Below are positions 29,301 to 38,600 of a stretch of DNA of 64,000 nt, one piece after another. The DNA is from Ignavibacteriota bacterium. Its GTDB lineage: Bacteria; Bacteroidota; Ignavibacteria; Ignavibacteriales; Melioribacteraceae. Location of the stretch: NCBI GenBank assembly GCA_013112585.1, contig JABFGH010000009.1, positions 1 through 64,000 of the forward strand, read 5' to 3'. Under the pieces are notes generated by a model. That model made no database searches. It was not told the DNA's origin and was given only the letters and a program-made list of their open reading frames with translations. Each line of letters begins with the position of its first letter. The stretch's first letter is position 1. The position numbers and the translations under genes were made by a program.

Positions 29301-29509
29301 CCTACAGGTAAAGCAGGATTAAAATCATTTATTGAGGGAGCGTTAATGTGAATTCTAACTTCGGGTTCATAATTGAATGTGATCACTTGTTCATCAAAGT
29401 ATGGACTTACGCTAAATCCGGGTAGAGTTAGACTTTGAGAGTTATTTGATGGAAAAATGAAATTAGAAGATAGAACTAAAAAGAGAAATAAGAGTAGACT
29501 GCTTTTCAT
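26399..29509 (-). CDS. Secreted alpha/beta-hydrolase (esterase-like) with FN3 and T9SS domains
   Basis: 1036 residues with a signal peptide (about 1-24). The N-terminal part is an alpha/beta-hydrolase-like domain with nucleophile motif GHSGGG (S169) after ITGVL-type strands. The middle to ~600 includes further hydrolase or accessory sequence with HHVTIYGWHRLNG. A fibronectin III domain lies about 610-695 (YIKIAAENSFGTSPDSEV). Then ILIVNGFDRPSEGNTY through NGGKLFVSGSEIAWDLD is a glutamine-amidotransferase-like fold of the kind seen beside golvesin/xanthan-lyase proteins. A type A T9SS domain ends the protein (NYPNPFNPSTKIKF to KMLLLK). That domain is split by a 49-bp palindrome encoding PPQPSPYQGEGVRVG. 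The substrate is unknown; it converges on the TonB-type receptor gene, 13 bp away. Confidence 0.78.
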   Translation of the reverse strand: MKSSLLLFLFLVLSSNFIFPSNNSQSLTLPGFSVSPYFDEQVITFNYEPEVRIHINAPSINDFNPALPVGIALFALPNGNTIEQTVGKIMEPGDDWHFDIQHIGAQTRFLREHVTDYNVVTVYLETEQKSWPAWKAAHSDHAQIIKGMVEYLKSLFNDYNPFIVLTGHSGGGRFTFSFMDAFSSIPAYVKRISFLDSNYGYEHSYGNKIIEWLNASTDNYLSVIAYNDSVALYNGEPIVSPTGGTWYRSRIMKNYMSSSFTFTDEEDNDFIRHTALDGRIKFILKKNPTQAILHTVQVERNGFIQGMVSGTDDEGVDYSYYGERAYPNFIQSNAVHLNDLAIPPRSPNAMTGSEFMQSVMNMSFADRETEIYNEISSGNIPNFLRELTTIEASFNDENGTPHTIQYEVMPDYLAIGSDEDFCRIPMGPITAQNLADLFGAVMPTRKLVNNIYSNCEIKLAPVTYTPVGNQNELVPKFIEHNTAIEQQRVSAGGALGQLTGGTKKDVVLSNKIIDPSRTHHVTIYGWHRLNGVAIQPLYNGHFNTYVDYSHGIRFLNSQFLLDGEVKDIAEILSTPNLYKILSDETGVMIQPTYISSGSLVPQKPKSFGIISEGDNELKVILDEDPFASRYIVYPSDDGVNFDPPIVGNSNVIRVTNLPANRHYYIKIAAENSFGTSPDSEVLSIITAGESNTKILIVNGFDRPSEGNTYNFVRQHSEALMNKGVLFESATNEAVLDGIVNLQDYAAVDYILGDESTADETFSDAEQLIIIDYLKNGGKLFVSGSEIAWDLDWKGSASDKSFIHNFLKMEYVADAPGGTAGAHYNAIGISGTPFNDIPLFSFDDGTHGTIDVDYPDVVKGINGSSLCLLYDGFAASYGGAGTYFNGMFSGGTSEGKIISLGIPFETIYPEEIRNSLMSKIIDFFDVPTSVEIEDSENLPTEFYLSQNYPNPFNPSTKIKFTTPPQPSPYQGEGVRVGFVTLKIYDILGNEVATLVNEQKSPGSYEVEWNADSYSSGVYFYSLQAGDVKINKKMLLLK
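26581..26629. repeat. Palindromic repeat inserted in frame within a coding sequence
   Basis: 49 bp with arms ACCCCACCC and GGGTGGGGT and inner arms TCCCTCCCCTT / AAGGGGAGGG. It has the same architecture as the intergenic elements at 9198-9269 and 19369-19419. Read on the minus strand in the host gene's frame it encodes TPPQPSPYQGEGVRVG between IKFT and FVTLKIYD of the T9SS sorting domain. The other sorting domains in this window (for example at 12519 and 32501) run across this point without such an insert. Confidence 0.85.
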
Positions 29510-29625
29510 TTAAAGACTCGTATTGTTTAAAAAATAATGTGACTCAAATTTAATAATTGTTGTTCAAATTCTACTGTCAAGTAATGGTCATTAACAGTCA
29601 TAGAACACAATAATAATTCTCAAAC

Positions 29626-30621
29626 TTACCCCTCGTTCTCCTCAATAAATTCCAGCAAATGCTTTAACTTTGTTTCATAAAGTTCTATTAAAAAATCTTT
29701 GTCATCTTTATAAAGCTTTATCAAATCAGTTGAGTTAATAATTGCCTGCGCCGGAGTTTTTATTCCCGGAATAACTGTTGAGATTTGTGGAAAACTTAGG
29801 ATAAAACTTAAACTTAACGCTGTCTTAGAAATTTCATAATTGTCGCATAATTCCCATACCTCTGCTAAATCGTCAATCGCACGTTCAAGTACTTCCGGCT
29901 TCAATCTAAATTGCCGATGATCATTTTCTTGAAATTTTTTATTCGCATCAAACTTTCCGGTAAGCAGCCCAAACTGCAGCGGCATACGGGCAATTATTCC
30001 GAAACCGTTATTTGATGCAGTATCAAGCAGGCTAAGCGCACGCTGGTTAATTACATTGAACACTAATTGAAATCCGGAACCCAATTTATTTTTAATCATA
30101 AATTCAGCTTCGGGAAAAGGATTATAAGTGCTTAACGAAATTCCCCAATAGCGTATCTTCCCTTTCTCTTTTAGTTCTTCCATCGCTTCAATACATTCAC
30201 CGTTTTCCAAATGCTCAAGCTTTGCAGAATGAAGCTGATAATAATCAATTACTTCTCTGTCTAATCTTTTCAAACTATTATCACAAGCTTGTAAAATATG
30301 TTCTTTTGAATAATCGAGAAAAATGGATTTATCCTTTGCAAGTCTATGCCCTACCTTTGTAGCAATTATCACTTCGCCGCTATTACCGAATGTTGAACCA
30401 ATTAGTTTTTCGGAATGACCTAAGCCGTAAAAGTCGGCAGTATCAATAAAGTTCATTCCTCTATCAACAGCGGTTTTTAATGATTTAACAGAAATTGAAT
30501 CATCAACATTGCCCCAGCCTATCGGCACATCTCCCGCCATAGCCGGTCCGCCGATACCCCATGCACCAAAACCAACTTCGCTAACAGTTAAATCGGTATT
30601 ACCAAATTGTCTTTCTTTCAT
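29626..30621 (-). CDS. Aldo/keto reductase
   Basis: 331 residues, a TIM-barrel NAD(P)H-dependent oxidoreductase. The catalytic tetrad is intact: D60 and Y65 in NFIDTADFYGLGHSE, K89 in IIATKVGH, H131 in YYQLHSAKLE. The C-terminal nucleotide-binding stretch SFILSFPQISTVIPGIKTPAQ is typical. It reduces carbonyls or oxidises sugars; the substrate cannot be told from sequence. There is no signal peptide, so it is cytoplasmic. It follows the GH3 gene by 27 nt on the same strand, which may point to sugar metabolism (inference). Confidence 0.93.
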   Translation of the reverse strand: MKERQFGNTDLTVSEVGFGAWGIGGPAMAGDVPIGWGNVDDSISVKSLKTAVDRGMNFIDTADFYGLGHSEKLIGSTFGNSGEVIIATKVGHRLAKDKSIFLDYSKEHILQACDNSLKRLDREVIDYYQLHSAKLEHLENGECIEAMEELKEKGKIRYWGISLSTYNPFPEAEFMIKNKLGSGFQLVFNVINQRALSLLDTASNNGFGIIARMPLQFGLLTGKFDANKKFQENDHRQFRLKPEVLERAIDDLAEVWELCDNYEISKTALSLSFILSFPQISTVIPGIKTPAQAIINSTDLIKLYKDDKDFLIELYETKLKHLLEFIEENEG

Positions 30622-30648
30622 AAACTCCTCATAATTTTTATACGTAAT

Positions 30649-32028
30649 CTATTTTAACAGTATAATTTTTCCGGTAGTAAATTTACCGGGTATATCAATG
30701 CGAACAATATACATTCCCGATGACAAATTATCGGCATTAAATCTTACAACATTTCTACCGGATTTCATTGTAGCATATTTCTTTTTATAAATCAACCTTC
30801 CTGTAACATCAAATATTTTTACCTCAACAGGATTTGCCTCATTTAAGTTAATTACAATATTTGTAGAAATGTTAAACGGGTTTGGGTACGCCTGCATACT
30901 GAAAGTATTGGGTATCAGCTCATCGTTGTTTTCTTTAATTCCGGTAAGTGTACTTTTTAATGCAGCAATTCTCTGGTATGATTCATCAATTGAATTGATT
31001 GAAATTTCACCATCAGTAATTTTTTGTTTAACGAGATCAATTACTTCGGCAACAAGTGAACTGCCGTTTCTTTCGTTAGTGCTGAAAAGTAGTATATCTG
31101 TACCGGCTTTTATTGTGAGTATTACCGATTCTTCAAAACTATAGTTTTGAGAAACTGCAGGCATGAAAAGTTCATCACTAATTATAACTCCGCTAAACCC
31201 AAGTGTATCTCTTAACAAACCATTTAGTACATTTGCCGAAAGTGATGCCGGATGATTTTCATCCCAATTAGAGTTGAAAATATGAGCTGTCATCACCATT
31301 CCGCTGTAACCATCAGCAAAAAGCTCCTGGTATGGAATTAATTCTGAATCTGCCCAGGTGGCTGTTACATCGGTAAAACCTAAGTGTGTGTCAGTTTCTG
31401 CCGAGCCGTGACCGGGAAAATGTTTTAGTGCGGTAAGAATATTAGCGTTTTCATATTCATCAATTGTCCATGCAGAATGCTGATATACAGTCATAGGATC
31501 TGATGAAAAACTTCTTCCCCATCTTCCAATTGCCGGACTTAAAGGATTTACATCCACATCAACAACAGGAGCTAAGTTTGTATTTATGCCTGCATCGTTA
31601 AGCCAAGATGCCATTAGACTTGCCTGCGCTCTTGTTGAATCTTCAATATTAAAAACTGTTCCTAATTTATAAGCAGAATGAGTTTTGATGTAGCCGTTGT
31701 TTTCATCAAGGCGTGCAACAATTCCTCCCTCCTGATCTGTTGCAATAAGCAGCGGTGTAGATGCATAGCTTTTTAATTGCTCCGTTAATGCTGCTATTTG
31801 CACCGGACTATCAATGTTATAAGCAAATAAAACTACTCCGCCCAAATTTCTATTTTGAATATCATAAAAAAGTGTGTCCTCAAAACCATTGTTGGTTGAA
31901 TACCCAACCATTATCATTTGCCCGATTTTTTCATCGAGAGTTTGAGCCTGATTTTTAGAGGAGAGAATGAAGGCTAATATAAAAAATGCAGCAAGGGAGT
32001 AAATGTTTTTAAAAGTCATTTCAGTCAT
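30649..32028 (-). CDS. Secreted GH3 (NagZ-like) glycosidase with T9SS sorting domain
   Basis: 459 residues. After MTEMTFKNIYSLAAFFILAFILSSKNQAQ comes a single GH3 N-terminal barrel. The NagZ-type signature KHFPGHG (202-208) with D213/H215 (ETDTHLGF) supplies the acid/base dyad, and D285 in VIISDELFMPAV is the nucleophile. ATDQEGGIVARL is the conserved substrate-binding loop. These point to beta-N-acetylhexosaminidase activity. NagZ enzymes are usually cytoplasmic peptidoglycan-recycling enzymes; here a signal peptide and C-terminal T9SS domain (AYPNPFNISTNIVINL to KIILLK) send it to the surface, which suggests use on external chitin or peptidoglycan fragments. A second in-frame ATG nine bases on gives an equally good signal peptide. 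Confidence 0.9.
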   Translation of the reverse strand: MTEMTFKNIYSLAAFFILAFILSSKNQAQTLDEKIGQMIMVGYSTNNGFEDTLFYDIQNRNLGGVVLFAYNIDSPVQIAALTEQLKSYASTPLLIATDQEGGIVARLDENNGYIKTHSAYKLGTVFNIEDSTRAQASLMASWLNDAGINTNLAPVVDVDVNPLSPAIGRWGRSFSSDPMTVYQHSAWTIDEYENANILTALKHFPGHGSAETDTHLGFTDVTATWADSELIPYQELFADGYSGMVMTAHIFNSNWDENHPASLSANVLNGLLRDTLGFSGVIISDELFMPAVSQNYSFEESVILTIKAGTDILLFSTNERNGSSLVAEVIDLVKQKITDGEISINSIDESYQRIAALKSTLTGIKENNDELIPNTFSMQAYPNPFNISTNIVINLNEANPVEVKIFDVTGRLIYKKKYATMKSGRNVVRFNADNLSSGMYIVRIDIPGKFTTGKIILLK

Positions 32029-32500
32029 TCGGCTATTCTATTTAATATTTTTTTGAATAGCCAATTTAGATAAAAATGAGTAAAAGCAAATGATAAACTT
32101 CGAAAAACAAGTTCCAAAGAACAAGTTCAAAAGAACAAATTCCAAAGAACAAATTCAAAAAAACAAATTCCAAAAAACAAAGAAGGAAGAACGAACCTGC
32201 CTGCCGGAAGGCGGGTGGCAAATGACAAACCTGCCTGCCCGTTGCCGGAATTACTGATTTCTGTAATTCGGAATTCAAAATTCGGAGTTCGTTATTCATA
32301 ATTGTCTTTACATTTTTTTGTTTTTTCAATGTTGGAGCCCCAATGCTTTCCAAAGATATCATCTCTTCCAGAGATGCCATCTTTAAAATAAATAAACCGC
32401 CTATCTAAAAGTGAAAGGCGGCTTGGAAAGTCTTTTGGTTTTTCGTTTTTTGTTTTGCTTTTATTCTGACTACTAGCTACTGACTACTGAATTCTGTCTC
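32029..32500. other. Repeat-rich intergenic region
   Basis: 472 bp with no real gene; a 104-codon open frame on the minus strand here is made largely of repeat DNA. 32102-32180 is a tandem array of imperfect 13-15 bp units (AACAAATTCCAAAG, AACAAGTTC and variants). 32196-32250 carries two CCTGCCTGCC palindromes. 32262-32300 is an AATTCGGAATTC-type simple repeat. A terminator for the BNR-propeller gene lies at 32397-32421. Confidence 0.65.
32397..32421 (-). terminator. Probable rho-independent terminator of the BNR-propeller gene
   Basis: CCGCCT (minus strand, 32421-32416) pairs with AGGCGG (32402-32397) over a 13-nt loop and is followed on the minus strand by TTTATTTATTTT. It lies ~80 nt after the stop at 32501. 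Confidence 0.65.
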
Positions 32501-34636
32501 CTATTTTATAAGAATTGCTTTTTTTGTTTGGTTAAGTTTACCGCTATTCAATCTATAAAAATAAACTCCGCTTGGCATATCGCCTGCATCCCAATTAAAA
32601 TTATAATTACCTGCCGGCAGTTCTTTGTTCACCAGAGTCTCAACAACTTCACCAAGTGAATTGTATATTTTCAATTCAGTATAACCGCTTTTTGATAATC
32701 CAAAACTGAATGTAGTTGATGGGTTGAAAGGATTAGGGAAATTTTGATAAAGGCTGTAGCTGTCGGGCGTTTTATCATCTAACTGCTTAATAGATGTTAC
32801 TGTTCCGTTTTGATATAGCCCTCCGCCTCTAGTGCCTGCAAATAGATTTCCCGATGAATCGGCACCTAATACATAAACTTCACTGCCGTTTATTCCTGAG
32901 TTAGTTGGCACCCAAGTGTCACCGTCATCTGTTGACTTAAAAATACTTCCGCCCCCAACGGTCAACATTTCTCCCGCAGCCTCAGTTCTTAGTGTTCTTC
33001 TAAAAATTATTTGATCAAGATAAAGATATGTTAATCCGACAATTATTGCTGTCCATGTAAGTCCAACATCGTTAGACCGAAAAACACCTCCTCCGCTTGT
33101 TGCGGCAAATAATACACCCAACGAATTAATAGTTAATGAAGTTACCCAAAGTGTTGTTAACCCGCTTACTACTGCCGTCCATGTAAGAAGTGTTAAATCC
33201 AATTTAAAAATGCCCGCATCTTGAGTTCCGGCAAATAGGTATCCTAACGGATGGAGTACAAGTGAAGTAATTAACACACTTGTAATTCCTGCTGTAAGCG
33301 GTTCCCATAAATCGCCATCATTTGTGGAGCGGAAAACTCCGGCGTATGTCCCGATGAATAAATGTCCTACAGAATTAATTACCAGCGATGTAATGAATCC
33401 AAAAGGTAAACCATTATTAATTTGAGCCCATATTCCTGTACTTCTTGTTAAACGCCAAACGCTGCCGAATGTAGTTGCGACGAATAAGTATGATACAGTT
33501 GCCGCCATTATATTAGCATGAAAAAATGGAAACGGCGGAGCAATTTCCGACCACAATCCTCCTACTGCAAGAGACCAAAACCCCATGTTGGTACCAAGAA
33601 AAAGAGTTTGAAGTACATTAGAATAGAAAATTAAATTGATAGCATATGCTGTTAAAAGTAAACTCTTTTTTGTCCAGGTAACACCATTATCTATTGAACG
33701 ATGTACGCCGCCCCAATCCTCACCTATAAAGATATGGTCGAGAGAATTTATAATAATCGCCGCTACAAATAATGTCGTAAAGTCGGGAATATTAAGCAGC
33801 ACCCAGGTAGTAGCTAATGCATAATGAACGAACACTCCTTCAGGGGTTCCGGCAAAAAGATCGCCGAGACTATTTATTGCTAATGACCGTATATTCAGAA
33901 TTGTTAAACCGGTTAGATATGCAATCCAGGTATTTAGAACTCTATCGTACCTAAACACTCCTCCGGTTGTTGCGGCAAACAGTTCCGTACGAGCTTGTTT
34001 ATTGCTCGAAGGTCCTAATTCTAAATCGGTTACAAATTGGTTTGTTAAATTAGTATTTATTTCTGTCCAGTTATCTCCTCCATCGGTTGATTCATAAACT
34101 CCGGTTGCTGTACCGGCAATTACAACTCCATTATCATCAACAACAAAATCATTAACAACAGCGGTAGGAAAGTTCGGCAGCACCATCCATGTCTGTCCGT
34201 TATCGGTAGATTTATAAGCACCGAAACTTGAACCGGTAAAAATATGATTGGAGGCATCTACAGCAATTGCGTTTAAGGTAACTCCCGATAAAGTTCCTGA
34301 AATATTCTGCCAGGTTTCCCCGTTGTCGGTCGATTTTGATATTCCGCCTTGATTTGTAGCAACAAATATTTCATCGAGGTTATTAATCCCAATTGCCGTA
34401 ATGTATGGATTATTAATAGTGAAATAAACAGGACTTAACTGCATCCAGCTTTCACCATTGTCGGTTGACTTAAAAAGACCATCGAAACAGCCGCCGAAGA
34501 TGTGGTCTTGTGAATTAACTGCAAAGTGCTGAATATTGCCGCCGTCCGGGCTATCGGCAGGCTCCCAATAATTTTGTGATAAAATAATTGTGAAATGAAA
34601 TAACAAAAGTAATACGGTGAGAAAAAATCTATTCAT
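32501..34636 (-). CDS. Secreted BNR/Ycf48-like beta-propeller protein with T9SS domain
   Basis: 711 residues. I start at the ATG 34634-34636 because GGGGAG lies 7 nt upstream; a longer frame from a TTG at 34651 would swallow that site. The signal peptide is MNRFFLTVLLLLFHFTIILSQ. At least twelve repeats of about 43-45 residues follow, each with KSTDNGxxW (Asp-box/BNR) and a IAINSxGxLFAGT-type strand, as in sialidase/Ycf48-like propellers. The C-terminus (QNFPNPFNPSTTFSFGL to KKAILIK) is a type A T9SS domain. No catalytic residues are evident. It is probably a surface binding or structural protein; a terminator follows. Confidence 0.88.
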   Translation of the reverse strand: MNRFFLTVLLLLFHFTIILSQNYWEPADSPDGGNIQHFAVNSQDHIFGGCFDGLFKSTDNGESWMQLSPVYFTINNPYITAIGINNLDEIFVATNQGGISKSTDNGETWQNISGTLSGVTLNAIAVDASNHIFTGSSFGAYKSTDNGQTWMVLPNFPTAVVNDFVVDDNGVVIAGTATGVYESTDGGDNWTEINTNLTNQFVTDLELGPSSNKQARTELFAATTGGVFRYDRVLNTWIAYLTGLTILNIRSLAINSLGDLFAGTPEGVFVHYALATTWVLLNIPDFTTLFVAAIIINSLDHIFIGEDWGGVHRSIDNGVTWTKKSLLLTAYAINLIFYSNVLQTLFLGTNMGFWSLAVGGLWSEIAPPFPFFHANIMAATVSYLFVATTFGSVWRLTRSTGIWAQINNGLPFGFITSLVINSVGHLFIGTYAGVFRSTNDGDLWEPLTAGITSVLITSLVLHPLGYLFAGTQDAGIFKLDLTLLTWTAVVSGLTTLWVTSLTINSLGVLFAATSGGGVFRSNDVGLTWTAIIVGLTYLYLDQIIFRRTLRTEAAGEMLTVGGGSIFKSTDDGDTWVPTNSGINGSEVYVLGADSSGNLFAGTRGGGLYQNGTVTSIKQLDDKTPDSYSLYQNFPNPFNPSTTFSFGLSKSGYTELKIYNSLGEVVETLVNKELPAGNYNFNWDAGDMPSGVYFYRLNSGKLNQTKKAILIK

Positions 34637-34875
34637 AACTAAACTCCCCAATTTGTTAAGTGATTTGTTTTAATGTTGGTAAAGTAAAATCAAATTCTTG
34701 CGTATCAACTCGGTGTACTCTGATAAAGTAACTTTTGAAATTTCAAATTTTCATTTCATCATTAACGAGTTCAATAAAAGTGGAGCCGGGAGTGTGGGTA
34801 AATCGTTATGAACTAGGGGAAATATAAATAATATCAGACATATTATCTAATATTTTTTTTATAAAAATTTAAATT

Positions 34876-35315
34876 GGAAATGCCCGATTTGCAAATTAAC
34901 ACTTGTTTTCATCATCGTGACACCTCAGGAATTATTTTTAATAGCATCTATTATTTTCATTTGATTAACGCCCACTTTATACAAGATTAGGTTTTTAATT
35001 TGACAAGTAAAAGAGGAAAGCAAAGAGAAAGCAATATCTTATGCTGTTAATCAGATATTAGAGAAAAATCTGGAAGCGGGTAAGCTTTTCTTTCTTTGCG
35101 TTAAAGGTTTTTTCACGCAGAGAACGCGGAGATAAAAAAACGCAAAGACCGCCAAGAGAAGCTTGTAGTAACCTACACATAACCGGTACACATTTTTCTA
35201 ATCAGCCTATTTTCCGTATCGGGACACCCAATATAAAAGTTGATTTGTTGATCTAATTGCTTTGCGTTTCATTTTCAAAGTGTGATGAATACAGGAAGGA
35301 AATGCCCGATTTGCA
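34876..35315. repeat. gatB-tail unit, copy B, between 18-bp direct repeats
   Basis: GGAAATGCCCGATTTGCA occurs exactly at 34876-34893 and 35298-35315, both followed by a variant of CACTTG. Between them, from about 34905 to 35165 on the plus strand, lies a second copy of the unit at 18915-19205: TCATCGTGACACC leader, decayed gatB tail, then TCTTTGCG...CGCAAAGA palindrome. The rest of the 34637-35347 gap (about 710 bp) has no gene that I can see. Confidence 0.8.
34983..35084 (+). pseudogene. Second, decayed remnant of the gatB 3' end
   Basis: In frame the plus strand reads KIRFLI, a stop, then QVKEESKEKAISYAVNQILE and KNLEAGK. Without any indel it aligns to the remnant at 19022-19129 (KIGFLVGQVMKDSKEKANPA and onward). 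The internal TGA and several substitutions show it is not translated. Conservation of AVNQIL and SKEKA identifies it as GatB C-terminal sequence. Flanking sequence is homologous on both sides, so a larger unit was duplicated. Confidence 0.75.
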
Positions 35316-35347
35316 GTTTCCACTTGCGTACCGGGCTTAAGAATATT

Positions 35348-35578
35348 TTAGGCTGGTCTGTTTTCTGCGGTTAGGTCTCTTGCGGCATTTCTGCTTTCTA
35401 ATTGATTTTTAACATCTTTAACAACATTCGCCCATTTGTTCATTCGGGCAGCAGCATTTTCAAAATATATTTTTGATTTTTCGTAGTCCTGTGATTCAGG
35501 CTTATTCATTATCGCTTCAACTAATTCCAAATAAATTTCATCCAGCATTTTAATTTCTTTGTTAAAATCTTTTTCCAT
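35348..35578 (-). CDS. Small hypothetical protein
   Basis: 76 residues, MEKDFNKEIKMLDEIYLELV onward, predicted mostly helical and highly charged (K, E, N rich), without signal peptide or membrane segment. A GGAG ribosome-binding site with 7-nt spacing precedes the ATG, which is why I accept this short gene. It lies ~110 bp downstream of the lamin-tail gene on the same strand but has its own RBS. I recognise no family; the size and helix content would suit a small regulatory or four-helix-type protein, which is only a guess. Confidence 0.6.
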   Translation of the reverse strand: MEKDFNKEIKMLDEIYLELVEAIMNKPESQDYEKSKIYFENAAARMNKWANVVKDVKNQLESRNAARDLTAENRPA

Positions 35579-35689
35579 AAAAAACTCCGGTCTGTAATTA
35601 TTATTCTACCATTTATTATTAAAAGTACTTTCAAAGATAAATAATTGATATCAATTTTATAAACTTCTTTTTCTTAATAGTTAAAACAA

Positions 35690-38600
35690 TTAAAGTTTTC
35701 TTGCTACTACAACAACCTCTTTCATTTGATCAATTACACCGGATGAAGAATTAAGTGCTTCAATAAATAAAATATAAATTCCAATCCGCAATGGATTCCC
35801 ATCATCATCCAGCCCGTCAAAAATTATAGTTCCGCTTGCACCGCTCGGCTGATTATTCAAAAGAGTCCTTCGCAATCTTCCCTTGCTGTCATAAACTTTA
35901 ACCCGCATTTGAGCAACCGGCTGAGTTAGATTATAATTTATGACTGTAAAATCTTCAAAGCCGTCGTTATCCGGAGAAAAAGGATTCGGGCTGACGGATA
36001 ATTTTGCCGCAGTTGAAATGCTTTCTGTATAAATTGAATTTTGCACTCCGGGACTTGCACCGCCGGCGCTTACCGATGTGCTCCAATTTGCAGCATCATT
36101 TGAGCTGATGTTCGGGTTCAATCTTTCTAAAGATTTATTTTTTGTAATGTTGATATTTTGATTATGCCAGTCATCAGAATAATACACGGAGTCTATCGTA
36201 TTTCCGAAAAGATCTTTAAGCATGATCATCTCCCCGGTGTTTATTAAACCTAAACTCGATTCATCAACAATAAATTTATTAGCAAAATCATTTAAGTTGG
36301 AATAATTAAAAAGAATGGATGAATCAGCGGCGAGGAGATAAAATTCATTCGGCGGAAGAATAAAACTCGAATTAGAAAGCGGATAGGAATTTCCGGCTTC
36401 ATCTGTAATCGTAAAACCGCCAAGTTCTATAAATTCACTGCTGCGGTTAAACAGTTCAATAAATTCTGAATTGTCCGTATCCGGTTCAAACATTATTTCG
36501 TTTATTACAATATCCATATTTGCAGAAGGGGTAATTGAAAGAATTGAATTAGCTGCACCCGGCGTGCTTCCTGTTTCTGAGAGTGATGTAGTCCAATTTG
36601 ATTGTTCATTAGTTTCCGCTTCTAATGAAATTCGTTCAAGCGATATTCCTTTTCCTCCGCCCCAGTTTGATTTGTAATTTAAACTGTCAATAATAGCATC
36701 ACGAAAATCATAAACAATAAAACCATCTTCGGTATTGCTTAAGGTTCCAAAATTCACTTCAAAAACTTTTACTCCGTTTAAGTTTTCAAAAAATCTTTTA
36801 TTTGAGGTGACTATAAATATTTCACCAGCGTCAATTAGTGAATCCCCGAAAGCAATTATGTTTTTTGTCGGCGAGGAGAGTAAATCGCTTACGAACCAGT
36901 TATTTATATTCAATTGATCGTTAGTAGTATTAATTAACTCAACCCATTCCGGTTCACCTTCAAGGGGATCATACATTATTTCGTTTATCAATACAATGTT
37001 TTGTGCGAAACCGGGAACAACCTCTCGTTCTGCATAATTGTTAAGTGTGTCTTCATCCAAATCAAATTTAATTTTTACTGCTGTCAGAGTTGTATCGTTC
37101 AGTTTAAAAGAATTTGCCGAGGTGATAAAAACCGAATCACCCCCGGCTGCATTAAGGTTTAGCGATTGACTAAGCAGAGTAAATGAACCATTAACGGCAG
37201 TAAAAAATTCTAAGGTGAAATTAGTAGCAGCTTCACTTCCATTATTTTTAATTTTAGCACTTATAAAAACATCATCGCCCTCTAAAGGAAAGCGGGGTGA
37301 AAAATTTATTGCGGCAATTGATAGATCATAATTTTTAGGGGTAAGACTATTTATTCTGCCCGGTGTACTCTGTTCAATATCTGTTGATGCACCCCAATTA
37401 AAAATTGAATTTGACTGAAGCTCTGAATCTTTTCGCTCAACAGAATAGCCGGCAATGCCTCCGAAATTAGCATCGTAAAAAACCGAATCGATTGTTAAGC
37501 CCCGGCTGTCTCTAATTACAACACCGTCGGCATCATTATTTAAGTTTGCAAAATTAAGTTCAATTATTTGTGAAGGAATTACACGATGAAAATTTGTTAT
37601 TGTTCCGCTCTTAGAAATAACTAAATACATTTGCGGATCCAAAATAAAATCTTCTTCAATTATAATTTCTTCAACGGGTGTTGTAATTACGTCACTAATT
37701 TTCCAGCCGTTTATATTAATTGCATTTTCACTTCGGTTAAATATTTCAATCCATTCCGGTTCGCTGTTTTCAGGTCTGTACATTATTTCATTAATTACAA
37801 TTGATGAAGGTGGAAAACCGGGCGCAATTTTTTGATAGACATAATTATTTGTAGTGTCTTGATCATTATTAAACTCAGCAACCACTGCAAAGCCGCGTTC
37901 TGATTGCAGGTTTTCAATCGAGTAATTGAAATTATAAATAATCGAATCACTCGAATTTAACGTCAGGTTTAGGGATGATTCCCGAAAAGTATTTGCCGCG
38001 CTGTCAAGATTTATATCTTCGTACAAAGTAAGATCAAACACAGCTTGCTGTTTGCCTATGTTAATAATTTTTACTGATACAGAAAGAGTATCTCCGCTTA
38101 GAGGAAATTTGGGATCGAACAAAATTTCGGCAGCAAGCAGATCAAAATCTTTTTGTGTAACGGAGTTAATACCGCCTGGTGTTGCCCCTAATGGATTTTT
38201 TGAAGATGCCCAATTATTTTCATCATTTGATAATGCGGAAGATTCAATTTTTTCCAACGACTTTTCCGATTCCCCGCCCCAATTAGAAAAATAATTTACC
38301 GAGTCAATCACTCTATTTAAGGAGTCGAGAATTACAACATTATCATCAGAATTATTTAATGCAGGGAAGGATGTGATATATGAATTTTCGATCGTTCCGT
38401 ATTTTTCAAAAATGGAACTGTCTTTTGCAACAATAAAATATTCATTTGGATTAAGAAGAACTGAAACGGGCAAAACCTTTGCTGTATCATTGTAATCGGC
38501 AATCTGATAATTTTTTAGATCTATTATTTTATTGCTGATATTCAATATTTCAATCCATTCAGGCTCGGGGTTTTGCGGTGCGTACATAATTTCGTTGATA

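Noticed and set aside
32066-32380. 104-codon open frame on the minus strand
   Set aside because: Its translation is built from the AACAAATTC tandem array and CCTGCC palindromes, with no ribosome-binding site; it is repeat DNA that happens to lack stops.
34876-35315. Integration (att) site or genomic-island border
   Set aside because: No integrase, tRNA gene or island cargo lies between the 18-bp repeats; only the gatB-tail unit is there.
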